DNA of 64,000 bases from Lysobacterales bacterium (GTDB lineage: Bacteria > Pseudomonadota > Gammaproteobacteria > Xanthomonadales > SZUA-36), in contig JAKITK010000008.1 in the NCBI GenBank assembly GCA_021648125.1, forward strand, positions 1-64,000. The letters run 5' to 3'. The notes under the pieces were generated by a model. It saw only the letters and a list, made by a program, of their open reading frames with translations, was not told the origin of the DNA and ran no database searches. The translations under genes were made by a program, and so were the position numbers. Position 1 is the stretch's first letter. Each line of letters begins with the position of its first letter. Shown piece after piece: positions 42,017 to 53,653 of the stretch.

Positions 42017-43089
42017 GTATTCAAGCCCGCTTTCATCACCAGCAAGGTGATTTTCTTCTTGATGTTGATTTAACCCTTCCCAGTGTGGGAATTAGTGTTA
42101 TTTATGGGCCATCTGGTTGCGGGAAAACCACTTTATTGCGACTAATAGCCGGGCTTGAGCACTGTAATACTGGTTATTTTAGTAACGGCCGATCCCGCTG
42201 GCAGGATAAATCTCTGTTTTTGCCAACCCATGAACGCGCGCTTGGCTATGTTTTTCAAGAAGCCAGCCTGTTTGCCCACCTCAGTGTTAGTGACAACATC
42301 CACTATGGACTTAAACGCGCGACTAAACGCGCGCAAATACTTTCGCTGGATAAAATCATTTACCTATTGGGCATCAACGAGCTGCTCGGCAGGCAAGTAC
42401 AAACACTCTCAGGCGGGGAGCGCCAACGGGTAGCTATTGCTCGTGCTTTAGCTGCTCAGCCAGAACTGTTGTTGATGGATGAGCCGTTGGCTGCCATTGA
42501 TATACAGCGCAAACAGGAAATCCTCCCCTACCTACAAAAGCTGCACTCACAACTGCAAATACCGGTTATTTATGTCACCCACTCGCTTAGCGAAGCCGCT
42601 CAACTGGCTGATAAGTTAGTGGTAATGGATAAAGGCCGTATTACTGGTGTTGGTAACATAAGTGAGATGTTAACCCGGCTTGATTTAGGCTCGGCTGGCT
42701 TAGGTGGTCAGCCGGAACAAATTAGTATGATTCCAGCCCGAGTTAGCTCCATTGACCAAACATACGAAACCTGTTGTTTGACCTTTGCCGGTGGTCAATT
42801 TACCCTTGCCAGCTCGGCTATGAATATTGGCGATAATGTTAGGCTACAAATTCGTGCAGATGATGTCTCGCTCAGCCTGGAGCGAGCCAAAACCAGTAGT
42901 ATTTTAAATATTTTTCCAGCCAAGGTGCTGGAAATTGTACCGGAGCGGTCTTCTCAGGTATTGATTAAGCTCGCGATCGGCAAAAGCCTGCTGCTTTCGC
43001 GCATTTCGACTAAATCCGTCGCCTTACTACAACTAAAAGCCGATAGTTCGGTTTTTGTACAAATAAAGAGCGCCGCCTTACTAAACTAA
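42013..43089 (+). CDS. modC: Molybdate ABC transporter ATP-binding protein
   Basis: 358 residues. Walker A YGPSGCGKTTLLRLIAGL, Q-loop GYVFQEASLFAHLSV, signature LSGGERQRVAIARALAAQ and Walker B LLLMDEPLAAID are intact. The C-terminal third is the molybdate-binding (Mop-like) regulatory domain (VRLQIRADDVSLSLERAKTS). It powers ModAB and senses intracellular molybdate. It ends the FMN-dehydrogenase-modABC operon and converges on gyrB. Confidence 0.94.
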   Translation: MSIQARFHHQQGDFLLDVDLTLPSVGISVIYGPSGCGKTTLLRLIAGLEHCNTGYFSNGRSRWQDKSLFLPTHERALGYVFQEASLFAHLSVSDNIHYGLKRATKRAQILSLDKIIYLLGINELLGRQVQTLSGGERQRVAIARALAAQPELLLMDEPLAAIDIQRKQEILPYLQKLHSQLQIPVIYVTHSLSEAAQLADKLVVMDKGRITGVGNISEMLTRLDLGSAGLGGQPEQISMIPARVSSIDQTYETCCLTFAGGQFTLASSAMNIGDNVRLQIRADDVSLSLERAKTSSILNIFPAKVLEIVPERSSQVLIKLAIGKSLLLSRISTKSVALLQLKADSSVFVQIKSAALLN

Positions 43090-43163
43090 AATTACCAGAT
43101 AATAAGGTTTTTAGCCATTTTTTATCCACAACAACTGATTTTTATGATGACTTGTAGAAGCCC

Positions 43164-43188
43164 CCCGCCAGCAGATGCTGCTCGCGGG
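43164..43188. terminator. GC-rich hairpin between convergent modC and gyrB
   Basis: CCCGC (43164-43168) pairs with GCGGG (43184-43188) and AGCAG (43170-43174) with CTGCT (43178-43182), giving a ten-pair stem with one mismatch and a three-base loop. No T-tract follows on either strand, so it would be an atypical terminator. A lone DnaA-box-like TTATCCACA is at 43122-43130. Confidence 0.35.
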
Positions 43189-43210
43189 ACTGGTGATTCC
43201 TTACGCCTAG

Positions 43211-45610
<2,400 letters not shown>

Positions 45611-45729
45611 CTAGTGTGCTCCGTTATCCAATCAGTTAATCCCGTACAGCAGCTCGCTCGCAAGCGCTGATACGACTACTTGGTCTGATTGAATTTTGTT
45701 CTGTTGTTTACTGGAATAATTGTCAGCTA

Positions 45730-46827
45730 TTATAGCATTTTTGAAACTTTTCCGTGTTTCACGTGAAACACAGCGTAGTCCGACTTGTGGTTTGCTATAT
45801 CACCCAACCATGTGGGTAACTCTGGTGCTACTGAAGTAATCCACAACTGTGAACTGCCAGCACAAACTCTTTTAAATAAACAAGAAAGCGTATCACCATC
45901 AAGTTCCGAGGCGGGATCATCAAGCAACAGCAACGGTTCTATTTTGTTTTCTTGGAGGTGTTCAATCTGTGCCACCAGCATTGCACAAGCAAGGGCTTTT
46001 TGCTGGCCCCGAGAAAACCGGTCTTTGACCTTATCGCGACCGCAAAGCAGCGTAATGTCGGCACGATGTGGTCCGCCCAGTGTTTGCCCTGCCTCGCTGT
46101 CTCTTTTCCGGTTTTCTGCCAGATATTCCGTATAACCCTCACCCGACCAGCCTCGATTGTATTCAAACGACACACCAGGGATTGTTGTTGTTATTGAAGC
46201 TAGCGCCTGGGTTATGTGAGGAATAAGGGTATTGAATGCTTCTTTCCGCATGCCTGTAATCGCAAGAGCGGCTTCAGCAAGCTGTATATCCAAGGAATCC
46301 AGTATAGTCTGGTTTGCGTTGGTTACCGTTTGTTTTAATAAGGCGTTGCGTTGTTTTAAACTTCGGTGGAAACGATACCAGGCGGAAAGAAAGTTTTGTT
46401 TCACGTGAAACACTGACCAATCGAGGTATTGCCGACGATAAACCGGCCCACCATCAACAAGGAGGTGGCTGTTTGGTTCAAACAACACATAAGGTAATAA
46501 ATGCGCTAGCCCAGAGCGTTGTTTAAGCTCCTCACCATCCAGGCGCCCGCGCCAACGACTGGTGCCGCGCTCGATACCGAGTTTGTGTGTGTTTTCTCTA
46601 TTTTCCAACTCACAATACAATTGTAAGTGTTTTTCGGTGGGTCCGATAAGGTCCCGGTGACTACCGCCGCGAAAGCTGCGCCCCTTGGATAACATCACCA
46701 GCGATTCCAGTACGCTGGTTTTGCCCGCCCCGTTTGCGCCGATGATAAAATTCAAGCGCGGGTGAGGGGCTAAAAACGCTTGCTCAATATTACGGAAGTT
46801 GTTTATAGTAAGATTTAAAACCTTCAC
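45730..46827 (-). CDS. recF: DNA replication and repair protein RecF
   Basis: 365 residues, an SMC-like ATPase that helps load RecA at gaps with RecO and RecR. Walker A GANGAGKTSVLESLVML (about 33-49), the signature GGPHRADI with DRFSRGQQKALACAMLVAQI, and Walker B PLLLLDDPASELD are intact. It lies 35 bases after dnaN. Oddly, the gene contains two perfect parS sites, each encoding VFHVK (about residues 138-144 and 352-357); the second lies in the C-terminal tail just before the stop. Confidence 0.96.
   Translation of the reverse strand: MKVLNLTINNFRNIEQAFLAPHPRLNFIIGANGAGKTSVLESLVMLSKGRSFRGGSHRDLIGPTEKHLQLYCELENRENTHKLGIERGTSRWRGRLDGEELKQRSGLAHLLPYVLFEPNSHLLVDGGPVYRRQYLDWSVFHVKQNFLSAWYRFHRSLKQRNALLKQTVTNANQTILDSLDIQLAEAALAITGMRKEAFNTLIPHITQALASITTTIPGVSFEYNRGWSGEGYTEYLAENRKRDSEAGQTLGGPHRADITLLCGRDKVKDRFSRGQQKALACAMLVAQIEHLQENKIEPLLLLDDPASELDGDTLSCLFKRVCAGSSQLWITSVAPELPTWLGDIANHKSDYAVFHVKHGKVSKML
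45755..45770. promoter_or_regulatory. parS centromere site 1 (ParB-binding)
   Basis: TGTTTCACGTGAAACA is an exact match to the universal 16-bp bacterial parS palindrome. It lies inside the last codons of recF, about 4 kb from the dnaA-rpmH gap. ParB loads here to organise and segregate the origin. parA and parB themselves are not in the window. Confidence 0.93.
46397..46412. promoter_or_regulatory. parS centromere site 2 (ParB-binding)
   Basis: A second exact TGTTTCACGTGAAACA, 642 bases from the first and also inside recF. Paired sites this close are typical of the origin-proximal centromere cluster. Confidence 0.93.
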
Positions 46828-46862
46828 CGTTGATACCGAGCTATTGTACAGTCTATATTTGC

Positions 46863-47963
46863 TTAGAGTTTTAGCGGCATAACTACATGACGAATGTTGT
46901 CATTATCCGGTTCAGTGACCAAGCAACTGGAGCTTGGATCTTGCATTGACATCACAACCATTTCGCTATCGAGTGCGTTTAATGCATCCAGAAGATAGGT
47001 AACATTAAAGCCCAATTGGGTGTTTTCCATATCTTGTTCGATAGTAAGGTTTTCTACTGCCTCTTCCTGATCACGGTTATGAGCCACAATTTTCATATTA
47101 TTATCAACAAGTTCCAGCCTGACACCGTGATATTTTTCGTTCGATAAAATAGACACTCGCTGTAAAGCACGAATCATTTCCGCTCGGTCTGTACGAAAAG
47201 ATTTTTCCGCCCCGACCGGAATCACTGCTTGATATTCCGGAAAGCGACCATCAATTAACTTTGAGGTGAACATCACCTCACCACGAACCAAACGGACAAA
47301 CTTTTCTGACAGCCCTAACTCAACACTCTGGTCGCTGTCAGATAACATCCTGATTAGCTCTAAAACACCCTTGCGCGGCACAATCAGCTTTAGGTCAGCG
47401 TCTAGGTTCAGTTGCGTATTTAAATCACTTAGCGCTAACCTGTGGCCGTCGGTGGCAACCGTGCGTAATCGCGTGCTGCTTAAATCAAACAACAGGCCAT
47501 TGAGATAATAGCGAACATCGCCATTAGCCATAGCGAAGGCTGTTTTATCCAATATTTGTTTTAAGCCTTTTTCTGCAATTTGCACGGTTTGCATAGAGTC
47601 TGTGGCTTCGATGGTAGGAAATTCTGAAGCCGGTAAAGTGCTTAGTGTAAACCGGCTGCGTCCCGCCTTAACCAGCACTCGTTCACCCTCTTGTTCGAAA
47701 CTAATTTCAACACCATCCGGCAGTGCGCGACAAATATCTAATAGCTTGCGTGCCGGTACTGTGGTCTCGCCTTCTGCGGATACTGTTGCAGAAGCCCTGG
47801 CTACCAGTTCGACTTCCATATCCGTACCGGTAACCGAAATTTGATCTTCTTTCGCAACGATCAGGAAGTTGGCTAATACCGGTAAAGTCTGTCTTCTTTC
47901 GACTACGCCGACAACTTGAGATAGTGGTTGCAGGATGGCTTCGCGTTGAATGCTGAATTTCAT
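46863..47963 (-). CDS. dnaN: DNA polymerase III beta sliding clamp
   Basis: 366 residues, the standard length for the three-domain clamp. It starts MKFSIQREAILQPLSQVVGV and contains RQTLPVLANFLIVA, DGRFPEYQAVIP and LDALNALDSEMVVMSMQDPS, and ends in the conserved HVVMPLKL, whose hydrophobic pocket binds clamp partners. It tethers polymerase III to DNA. It lies between dnaA (276 bases upstream, with DnaA boxes in the gap) and recF. Confidence 0.98.
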   Translation of the reverse strand: MKFSIQREAILQPLSQVVGVVERRQTLPVLANFLIVAKEDQISVTGTDMEVELVARASATVSAEGETTVPARKLLDICRALPDGVEISFEQEGERVLVKAGRSRFTLSTLPASEFPTIEATDSMQTVQIAEKGLKQILDKTAFAMANGDVRYYLNGLLFDLSSTRLRTVATDGHRLALSDLNTQLNLDADLKLIVPRKGVLELIRMLSDSDQSVELGLSEKFVRLVRGEVMFTSKLIDGRFPEYQAVIPVGAEKSFRTDRAEMIRALQRVSILSNEKYHGVRLELVDNNMKIVAHNRDQEEAVENLTIEQDMENTQLGFNVTYLLDALNALDSEMVVMSMQDPSSSCLVTEPDNDNIRHVVMPLKL

Positions 47964-48121
47964 CTTTTGTCCCTGTGTTAATTAATAAGATATATATATA
48001 TAAAGACTAGTAATAATAGGGCCTTGTGTTATCTGTGTAAAAACTAATTATTATTTTATATTTCAATATGTTAAGTAAATCATAAGTCTTTGTTGAAAGC
48101 CTGTATAGCTTGTTTACAAGT

Positions 48122-48176
48122 TGTGGATAAATAGTGATAGTGTTTTTATACCATAGTTATCCACAAAACATCCACA
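48122..48176. promoter_or_regulatory. DnaA boxes in the dnaA-dnaN gap
   Basis: TGTGGATAA at 48122-48130 and TTATCCACA at 48157-48165 are perfect DnaA boxes facing each other; ACATCCACA at 48168-48176 is a weaker third. To the left, 47985-48080 is strongly AT-rich. These may control dnaN, titrate DnaA, or form part of the origin. Confidence 0.65.
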
Positions 48177-48239
48177 CCATTGTACATTGCTTTTAGCTTA
48201 CAAAAAAACCGTAAACTTCTACTTAGCCTCGAGCTACCT

Positions 48240-49544
48240 TTATGTTGTCAGTTCACGCAACAATTGTGACCAGTCTTCTCGCAGTCGCGCATCGGTTTCA
48301 CACTTTTCTTCCATTACCCGGCAAGCGTGCATGACGGTGGTGTGGTCTTTACCGCCAAAAGCATCACCAATTTCCGGCAGGCTGTGGTCCGTTAACTCTT
48401 TTGCCAGAGACATTGCCATTTGTCGTGGACGCACAATAGAGCGTTGGCGCCGTTTGCCGAGAATGTCACTTACTCGTATTTTGTAGTACTCTGCGACCGT
48501 GCGTTGAATGTTTTCAATCGATATAAGGCGATCATGTACCATCAGCAAATCGCGCAGTGTTTCAGTGGCAAAATCCACATCAATAGGCCTACCGGTAAAG
48601 CGAGAGTTGGCACTGAGACTATTAAGCGCGCCTTCCAAATCACGCACATTTGAGCGCATTCGTTTGGCCAACAAGAAGGCAACACTTTCCGGTAAGTTCA
48701 TACCCTTTTCGTCTGCCTTGCTCATAAGAATCGCAACCCGGGTTTCAAAATCAGGGGGTTCGATAGCAACAGTAAGCCCCCAACCGAACCTTGAACGCAG
48801 ACGGGATTCAATGCCTTTAACCTCTTTTGGGTAGCGGTCGCAGGTAAGAATAATTTGTTGCTGACCCTCAACTAGGGTGTTAAATGTATGAAAAAACTCT
48901 TGTTGAGTTGCTTCTTTACCGGCAAAAAACTGAATGTCATCAATCAGCAACACATCGAGGTTGCGATAATAATTTTTGAAATCATTAATGGTGCCCTGCC
49001 GAAGCGCGCTGATCATATCGTTGATAAACTGCTCAGAATGCAGGTAAAGCACCTTAGCCCGAGGGTTGGATTTGAGGATTAAATTCCCACAGGCGTGTAG
49101 TAAATGGGTTTTTCCTAAGCCGGTGCCACCGTATAACAATAAAGGGTTATAGGTTCTACCGGGTTTTTTTGCGACTTGCTGAGCGGCTGCTGACCCGAGT
49201 TCATTGGATTTGCCCTGAACAAAATTTGAAAAATTCTGATTCGGGTCTAAACCGGTGACAAATCGAGTTTCATGTGACTCCACACGCGGAGTTCCCGGCC
49301 TGGATAGGCCAATATGGATTGTTACCGACTCGCGATTCATGCCTAGGTGCTCAAGAATGTCGCGAATTCGCTCAAGATACTCGTTGGCAACTTGGTCGCG
49401 GATAAAAGAGTTGGGTGCGAGCAGCTTTAAACTACCGTCGGCTTCTGGCCGAACCCGCAGTGGCCGAATGTATGTATCTATGTCTTGCGGGCTGAGCTCG
49501 TGCTCCAGGTGTTGCAGACATAACTCCCAGTTTTTATTTGTCAT
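48240..49544 (-). CDS. dnaA: Chromosomal replication initiator DnaA
   Basis: 434 residues. Domain I (about 1-80) reads MTNKNWELCLQHLEHELSPQ; the AAA+ domain has Walker A LLYGGTGLGKTHLLHACGN, Walker B VLLIDDIQFFAGKEATQQEF and the sensor region FGWGLTVAIEPPDFETRVAI; domain IV ends with the box-binding motif FGGKDHTTVMHACRVMEEK. The linker domain II is very short, which explains why it is smaller than the 467-residue E. coli protein. It opens the origin. The gene is divergent from rpmH, the usual arrangement around oriC in Pseudomonas-like genomes. Confidence 0.98.
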   Translation of the reverse strand: MTNKNWELCLQHLEHELSPQDIDTYIRPLRVRPEADGSLKLLAPNSFIRDQVANEYLERIRDILEHLGMNRESVTIHIGLSRPGTPRVESHETRFVTGLDPNQNFSNFVQGKSNELGSAAAQQVAKKPGRTYNPLLLYGGTGLGKTHLLHACGNLILKSNPRAKVLYLHSEQFINDMISALRQGTINDFKNYYRNLDVLLIDDIQFFAGKEATQQEFFHTFNTLVEGQQQIILTCDRYPKEVKGIESRLRSRFGWGLTVAIEPPDFETRVAILMSKADEKGMNLPESVAFLLAKRMRSNVRDLEGALNSLSANSRFTGRPIDVDFATETLRDLLMVHDRLISIENIQRTVAEYYKIRVSDILGKRRQRSIVRPRQMAMSLAKELTDHSLPEIGDAFGGKDHTTVMHACRVMEEKCETDARLREDWSQLLRELTT

Positions 49545-49890
49545 TATTGTTATTAATCAATAGTTTATGTGTTTTTTTAAATAATTTTATAACGGTCTCT
49601 AAAGCGCCCCGCAGAAGCAACAGAGGGTGTAAGATGACCCTGCAAAGATTATTAACCGAATTTGTTTACAGTGAGCCTTCGAACTCGCTTAACAATTAGT
49701 GTACTCTTCTGTGGATAAGTTATCCACAAAAGTGTGAAACAAATGATATTTCTTTGTTTTTTTTACCGAATATACTTGAAACTGAGCGCCGGTAAAGGTA
49801 CTATTCGCCTCTTGTTTTGAGCCTGTCCAGAGAAGCGCCAGAGAAGCGGTGTAAGTTACGGATAGACAGTTATTAGAAAGGTACAGACCC
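49545..49890. other. oriC: Candidate replication origin region (dnaA-rpmH gap)
   Basis: In Pseudomonas and relatives oriC lies in this gap. Here it holds a perfect back-to-back pair of DnaA boxes, TGTGGATAA (49710-49718) and TTATCCACA (49720-49728), and AT-rich tracts near 49565-49592 and 49740-49775. Only one strong pair is visible, fewer than the four or five boxes of P. putida, so part of the origin may be the dnaA-dnaN gap. Promoters of dnaA and rpmH must also lie here. Confidence 0.55.
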
Positions 49891-50025
49891 ATGAAACGGA
49901 CATTTCAACCCAGTAACTTAAAACGCGCACGGACTCACGGTTTTCGCGCACGCATGGCAACTCGTGGCGGTCGCGCTATACTTCGTGCACGCCGGGCTAA
50001 AGGTCGTAAACGCCTGTCAGCCTGA
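49891..50025 (+). CDS. rpmH: 50S ribosomal protein L34
   Basis: 44 codons: [20 protein letters not shown] followed by [20 protein letters not shown], ending RLSA. This is the complete, highly conserved small basic L34, a component of the large ribosomal subunit. AAAGGT lies upstream of the ATG. It starts the rpmH-rnpA-yidC-mnmE run and is separated from rnpA by five bases. Confidence 0.97.
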   Translation: MKRTFQPSNLKRARTHGFRARMATRGGRAILRARRAKGRKRLSA

Positions 50026-50030
50026 GTGAA

Positions 50031-50447
50031 TTGACCTGCGACACCAACCTGGCTTATCCGCGCCGACTTAGATTAACCGGTAGTGATGACTTTTCCAGGG
50101 TTTTTAAAAATAACATCAGCTGTGGCAATCAACACTTTAGAATTTTGGCCCAAACCGGAAATGGTTTGGGCTTTGCCCGTTTAGGGCAGGTCGTTTCACG
50201 CAAGGTTGACCGGCGCGCTGTAGCGCGGAACCGGATCAAGCGACTGGTCAGGGAAAGCTTCCGTTCAGTGCGTGTTCCGGTATTACAAAAGGGCAAACAA
50301 CATCCGCAAACCGGGGTTGATTTTGTCGTTTTAGCCCAGCGCCGTGCGGCCCGGGAAGGTAACAATCAGCTGCTCAGGGTATCGCTGCTTCAGCTCTGGC
50401 AACAAATAGAAACAAAATTATCCCGGGAATCGGGAAAAGTTAAATAA
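50031..50447 (+). CDS. rnpA: Ribonuclease P protein component
   Basis: 138 residues from a TTG start at 50031, the only start in frame near the rpmH stop. It has the RnpA pattern: RRLRLTGSDDFSRVFKN, then ARLGQVVSRKVDRRAVARNR followed by IKRLVRESFR (the RNR motif), and DFVVLAQRRAA. It assists the RNase P RNA in maturing tRNA 5' ends. The tail of about 20 residues after the core is variable. yidD, which often follows rnpA, is missing: yidC begins 12 bases later. Confidence 0.94.
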   Translation: MTCDTNLAYPRRLRLTGSDDFSRVFKNNISCGNQHFRILAQTGNGLGFARLGQVVSRKVDRRAVARNRIKRLVRESFRSVRVPVLQKGKQHPQTGVDFVVLAQRRAAREGNNQLLRVSLLQLWQQIETKLSRESGKVK

Positions 50448-50459
50448 TAGGATCGATAG

Positions 50460-52172
50460 ATGGCAAATATGCGCCTTATTTTAATAGTACTCCTGGTTTT
50501 TATGGGTTATTCCCTGTGGGTGCAGTGGCAGCAGGATTATCACCCTATTACGGCTAGTGTCACAGCCACTCAGGATGAGCCGGCATTAACCAGCACAGCG
50601 GCAGATGTTCCGACATTTGACACACCAGCAGTCCGAACCCCTACGGCTGAAAGCACCGCAGACTTACCCTCTATTCCGCGTAGCGCCGAGGCCGAAGTGG
50701 CCAGCGAGGGCGCATCGGTAGGTGCACAAAGCCCGAGAATAACCGTACTAACAGATGTGCTGAAGGTCGAAATTGATTTGGTTGGTGGCACTATTGTGAA
50801 TGCTTGGCTGCTGGATTACCCGGTACAGGTGGAGTTTCCCGAGATTAAGGTGCAACTCTTTAACTCGCAGAGCAATCGTTTGTACATAGCCCAGTCCGGT
50901 CTGTTAAGTTCAGATCAGTCGGTACCAACCCATAATGATCGCTACCGGGCAGCGCAGATGAACTACGCGCTGCGAGCAGGTGAAGATGAAATACGGATAC
51001 CGTTAACCTGGGAATCTGAGGGTGGCATTAAGGTTACCAAAACTATCATTTTCAAACGCGGTGCTTACGATATTGAGATTCGTCACTACCTAACCAACAA
51101 TAGCTCGGCAGAGTGGCAGGGCAGCGGCTATATGCAACTGCAACGCGCCGGCATCCCGAGCTCGGGTATGTCCTTTACTGACCCATCTACTTTCAGTTTT
51201 GTCGGTGCTGCTATGTATACACCGGAAGATAAGTTGGAAAAATTACACTTTGAAGACTTTCAGAGTGAACCGACCAAGATAACCACCAACGAAGGCTGGA
51301 TTGCGATGATTCAGCATTACTTCTTTGCCGCCTGGATTCCGCACCCTGAACAAGATGTGCTGTATTCCACCGCAGTGGTTGATCCAAATGGTTGGTCGCG
51401 TTACATCGTGCGTGCGGTAGCACCAAGCGTCAGTGTTGCAGTCAATACAACCCATGAATTTGTAGATCAGCTTTATGTTGGGCCCAAGCTACAGGATAAG
51501 CTTGATGATGTTGCCCCCGGCCTCAGCCTAACGGTTGATTACGGCATCTTTACGGTGATGTCCAAACCGCTGTTTTGGTTGCTGTCGTTCTTTCACGACT
51601 TGGTTAACAACTGGGGTTTTGCAATTATTTTGTTAACACTGAGCGTTAAGCTGGCGTTTTTCAAACTGACTGAAGCCCAGTATAAATCCATGGCCCGCAT
51701 GCGTAAGTTACAACCGCGGATAGAGCAGATGAAGGCTCGTTATGGTGAAGACAAGCAGCGCATGAGCCAGGAAATGATGAAGCTGTACAAAAAGGAGAAG
51801 GCCAATCCTTTGGGTGGTTGTTTACCAATGTTGGTGCAATTTCCGGTATTCATCGCGTTGTACTGGGTATTGCTAGAAAGCGTCGAGCTTCGACAAGCAC
51901 CGTTTATGCTCTGGATCCAAAATCTGAGTGTAAGAGACCCTTATTTTGTGTTGCCGGTATTGAATGGTATCTTTATGGTGCTTACCCAGCGCCTGAGCCC
52001 AACACCAGGAATGGATCCGATGCAGCGTAAAATCATGCAGGCCATGCCGATAGCGTTCTCAGTCATGTTTGCGTTTTTCCCAGCGGGTCTGGTTTTGTAC
52101 TGGGCTACAAATGCCGGCTTATCACTGCTTCAGCAGTGGTATATCACACGCAAAATTACGGCAATGGACTGA
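50460..52172 (+). CDS. yidC: Membrane protein insertase YidC
   Basis: 570 residues. N-terminal transmembrane anchor (about 5-20), a large periplasmic domain (about 90-340), then the insertase core with five membrane segments: MSKPLFWLLSFFHDLVNNWG, the coiled cytoplasmic loop MARMRKLQPRIEQMKARYGE, GGCLPMLVQFPVFIALYWVL and the final FFPAGLVLYWATNAGLSLLQ. It inserts and folds inner-membrane proteins with or without SecYEG. A Ser/Thr/Ala-rich linker lies at about 35-85. Gene order is canonical; a 140-base gap without clear features separates it from mnmE. Confidence 0.97.
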   Translation: MANMRLILIVLLVFMGYSLWVQWQQDYHPITASVTATQDEPALTSTAADVPTFDTPAVRTPTAESTADLPSIPRSAEAEVASEGASVGAQSPRITVLTDVLKVEIDLVGGTIVNAWLLDYPVQVEFPEIKVQLFNSQSNRLYIAQSGLLSSDQSVPTHNDRYRAAQMNYALRAGEDEIRIPLTWESEGGIKVTKTIIFKRGAYDIEIRHYLTNNSSAEWQGSGYMQLQRAGIPSSGMSFTDPSTFSFVGAAMYTPEDKLEKLHFEDFQSEPTKITTNEGWIAMIQHYFFAAWIPHPEQDVLYSTAVVDPNGWSRYIVRAVAPSVSVAVNTTHEFVDQLYVGPKLQDKLDDVAPGLSLTVDYGIFTVMSKPLFWLLSFFHDLVNNWGFAIILLTLSVKLAFFKLTEAQYKSMARMRKLQPRIEQMKARYGEDKQRMSQEMMKLYKKEKANPLGGCLPMLVQFPVFIALYWVLLESVELRQAPFMLWIQNLSVRDPYFVLPVLNGIFMVLTQRLSPTPGMDPMQRKIMQAMPIAFSVMFAFFPAGLVLYWATNAGLSLLQQWYITRKITAMD

Positions 52173-52312
52173 TAAGCTTTAGGGTTGCCAAAGAGATTCC
52201 GGCGCAAAGGCCGGGAAGATGACTCTCGCAGGGGCGTAAAAGTGATTGTAGAGCTCCTTGGTATGCTTCTTCTAGGTTTGTACTTGGGTGACAACAGAGG
52301 TAAAACTACCAG

Positions 52313-53653
52313 GTGAGCGATAAAGACACAATTGCAGCAATCGCCACACCGCCCGGAAACGGTGGGGTTGGTATTGTGCGCATATCCGGGCATCAGCTGG
52401 AGTCTGTGGCCCAGGGCGTGCTGGGCAAAGAACTACCCCAACCGCGAGTCGCACAATACAGTACTTTTGTCGATGCGCATGGCGACGTCATAGATACCGG
52501 CTTGGCCTTGTCTTTTCCAGCACCACACTCTTTTACCGGCGAGAATATTCTTGAGCTGCAAGCCCATGGCGGCGCGGTGATTCTTAATTTGTTGCTTGAA
52601 CGGGTATTACAACTGGGTTGTCGACAAGCACGCGCCGGTGAATTTTCCGAGCGCGCATTTTTAAACGGCAAGCTTGACCTGGTTCAGGCTGAAGCCATTG
52701 CAGATTTAATTTCCAGCGCCAGCGCCCGAGGTGTCCGAGCCGCACAGCGTTCGCTGGCTGGTGAGTTTTCCCGGCAAATTAACGCGCTGGTAGCAGAAAT
52801 GACATCAATTCGGGTATTTGTTGAGGCCGCAATTGATTTTCCTGAAGAAGAAATTGATTTCCTAGCAGATTCAGATATTGGTGAACGCTTACAGCAGCTT
52901 TGTAACGATACTGAAACATTAATCAATCAAGCGCACCAGGGGCAGTTATTACGTGATGGTATCGAACTGGCAATTGTTGGCCGGCCTAATGCGGGCAAAT
53001 CCAGCCTGCTGAACGCCCTAGCAGGCGATGAATTGGCGATTGTTACTGAAATTCCAGGAACCACTCGGGATGTTGTTCGCCAGCAAATATTAATCGACGG
53101 CCTGCCGGTGTTTGTTGCCGACACCGCGGGGCTGCGGGAAACCGAGGACCTGATTGAAGCTGAAGGCGTTCGCCGCGCCCTACAAGTACACGAAAAAGCC
53201 GACTTGGTTTTGTTGGTTGTTGATGTCAGTACTGAAGACCCGGTGAATTTACCCGTAATTCCAGATCCAAAACGCACCATTGTAGTTTGGAATAAGCAGG
53301 ACTTGGTCGCAAGGGATCACCCACAGCCGCAAACAGAAGGCCTCGACAGTGTGATGATTTCAACACAACAGGGGTTTGGGTTGGATGAACTAAAACAAAA
53401 AATCAGCCAGCACGCTGGCTTCAGTGAAACCAGCGAAGGTGTGTTTTCCGCGCGTACACGGCATGTTGATGCGCTGCGTCGCAGCCTGTCATTATGTTGT
53501 AACGGTCTGTTGCAGTTAAGTGAGCATGCTGCACCGGAATTACTAGCGGAAGACTTACGCCAGGCACAGCACGCACTGGGAGAGATAACCGGACAATTTA
53601 GTAGTGATGATTTGCTCGGTGAAATTTTTTCCAGCTTTTGCATTGGTAAATAA
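52313..53653 (+). CDS. mnmE: tRNA modification GTPase MnmE (TrmE)
   Basis: 446 residues from a GTG start. N-terminal tetrahydrofolate-binding domain (TIAAIATPPGNGGVGIVRIS, SFTGENILELQAHGG), helical domain, and an inserted Ras-like G domain: G1 GRPNAGKSSLLNALAG, G2 TEIPGTTRDVV, G3 DTAGLRET, G4 WNKQDL. It ends with the obligatory FCIGK, whose cysteine is essential. With MnmG it modifies the wobble uridine of certain tRNAs. In Pseudomonas mnmG, rsmG, parA and parB follow; here an ABC transporter operon does. Confidence 0.97.
   Translation: MSDKDTIAAIATPPGNGGVGIVRISGHQLESVAQGVLGKELPQPRVAQYSTFVDAHGDVIDTGLALSFPAPHSFTGENILELQAHGGAVILNLLLERVLQLGCRQARAGEFSERAFLNGKLDLVQAEAIADLISSASARGVRAAQRSLAGEFSRQINALVAEMTSIRVFVEAAIDFPEEEIDFLADSDIGERLQQLCNDTETLINQAHQGQLLRDGIELAIVGRPNAGKSSLLNALAGDELAIVTEIPGTTRDVVRQQILIDGLPVFVADTAGLRETEDLIEAEGVRRALQVHEKADLVLLVVDVSTEDPVNLPVIPDPKRTIVVWNKQDLVARDHPQPQTEGLDSVMISTQQGFGLDELKQKISQHAGFSETSEGVFSARTRHVDALRRSLSLCCNGLLQLSEHAAPELLAEDLRQAQHALGEITGQFSSDDLLGEIFSSFCIGK

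Noticed and set aside
43122-43130. Single perfect DnaA box near the gyrB 3' end
   Set aside because: One isolated box without AT-rich DNA or partners is expected by chance or minor titration; it does not define an origin.
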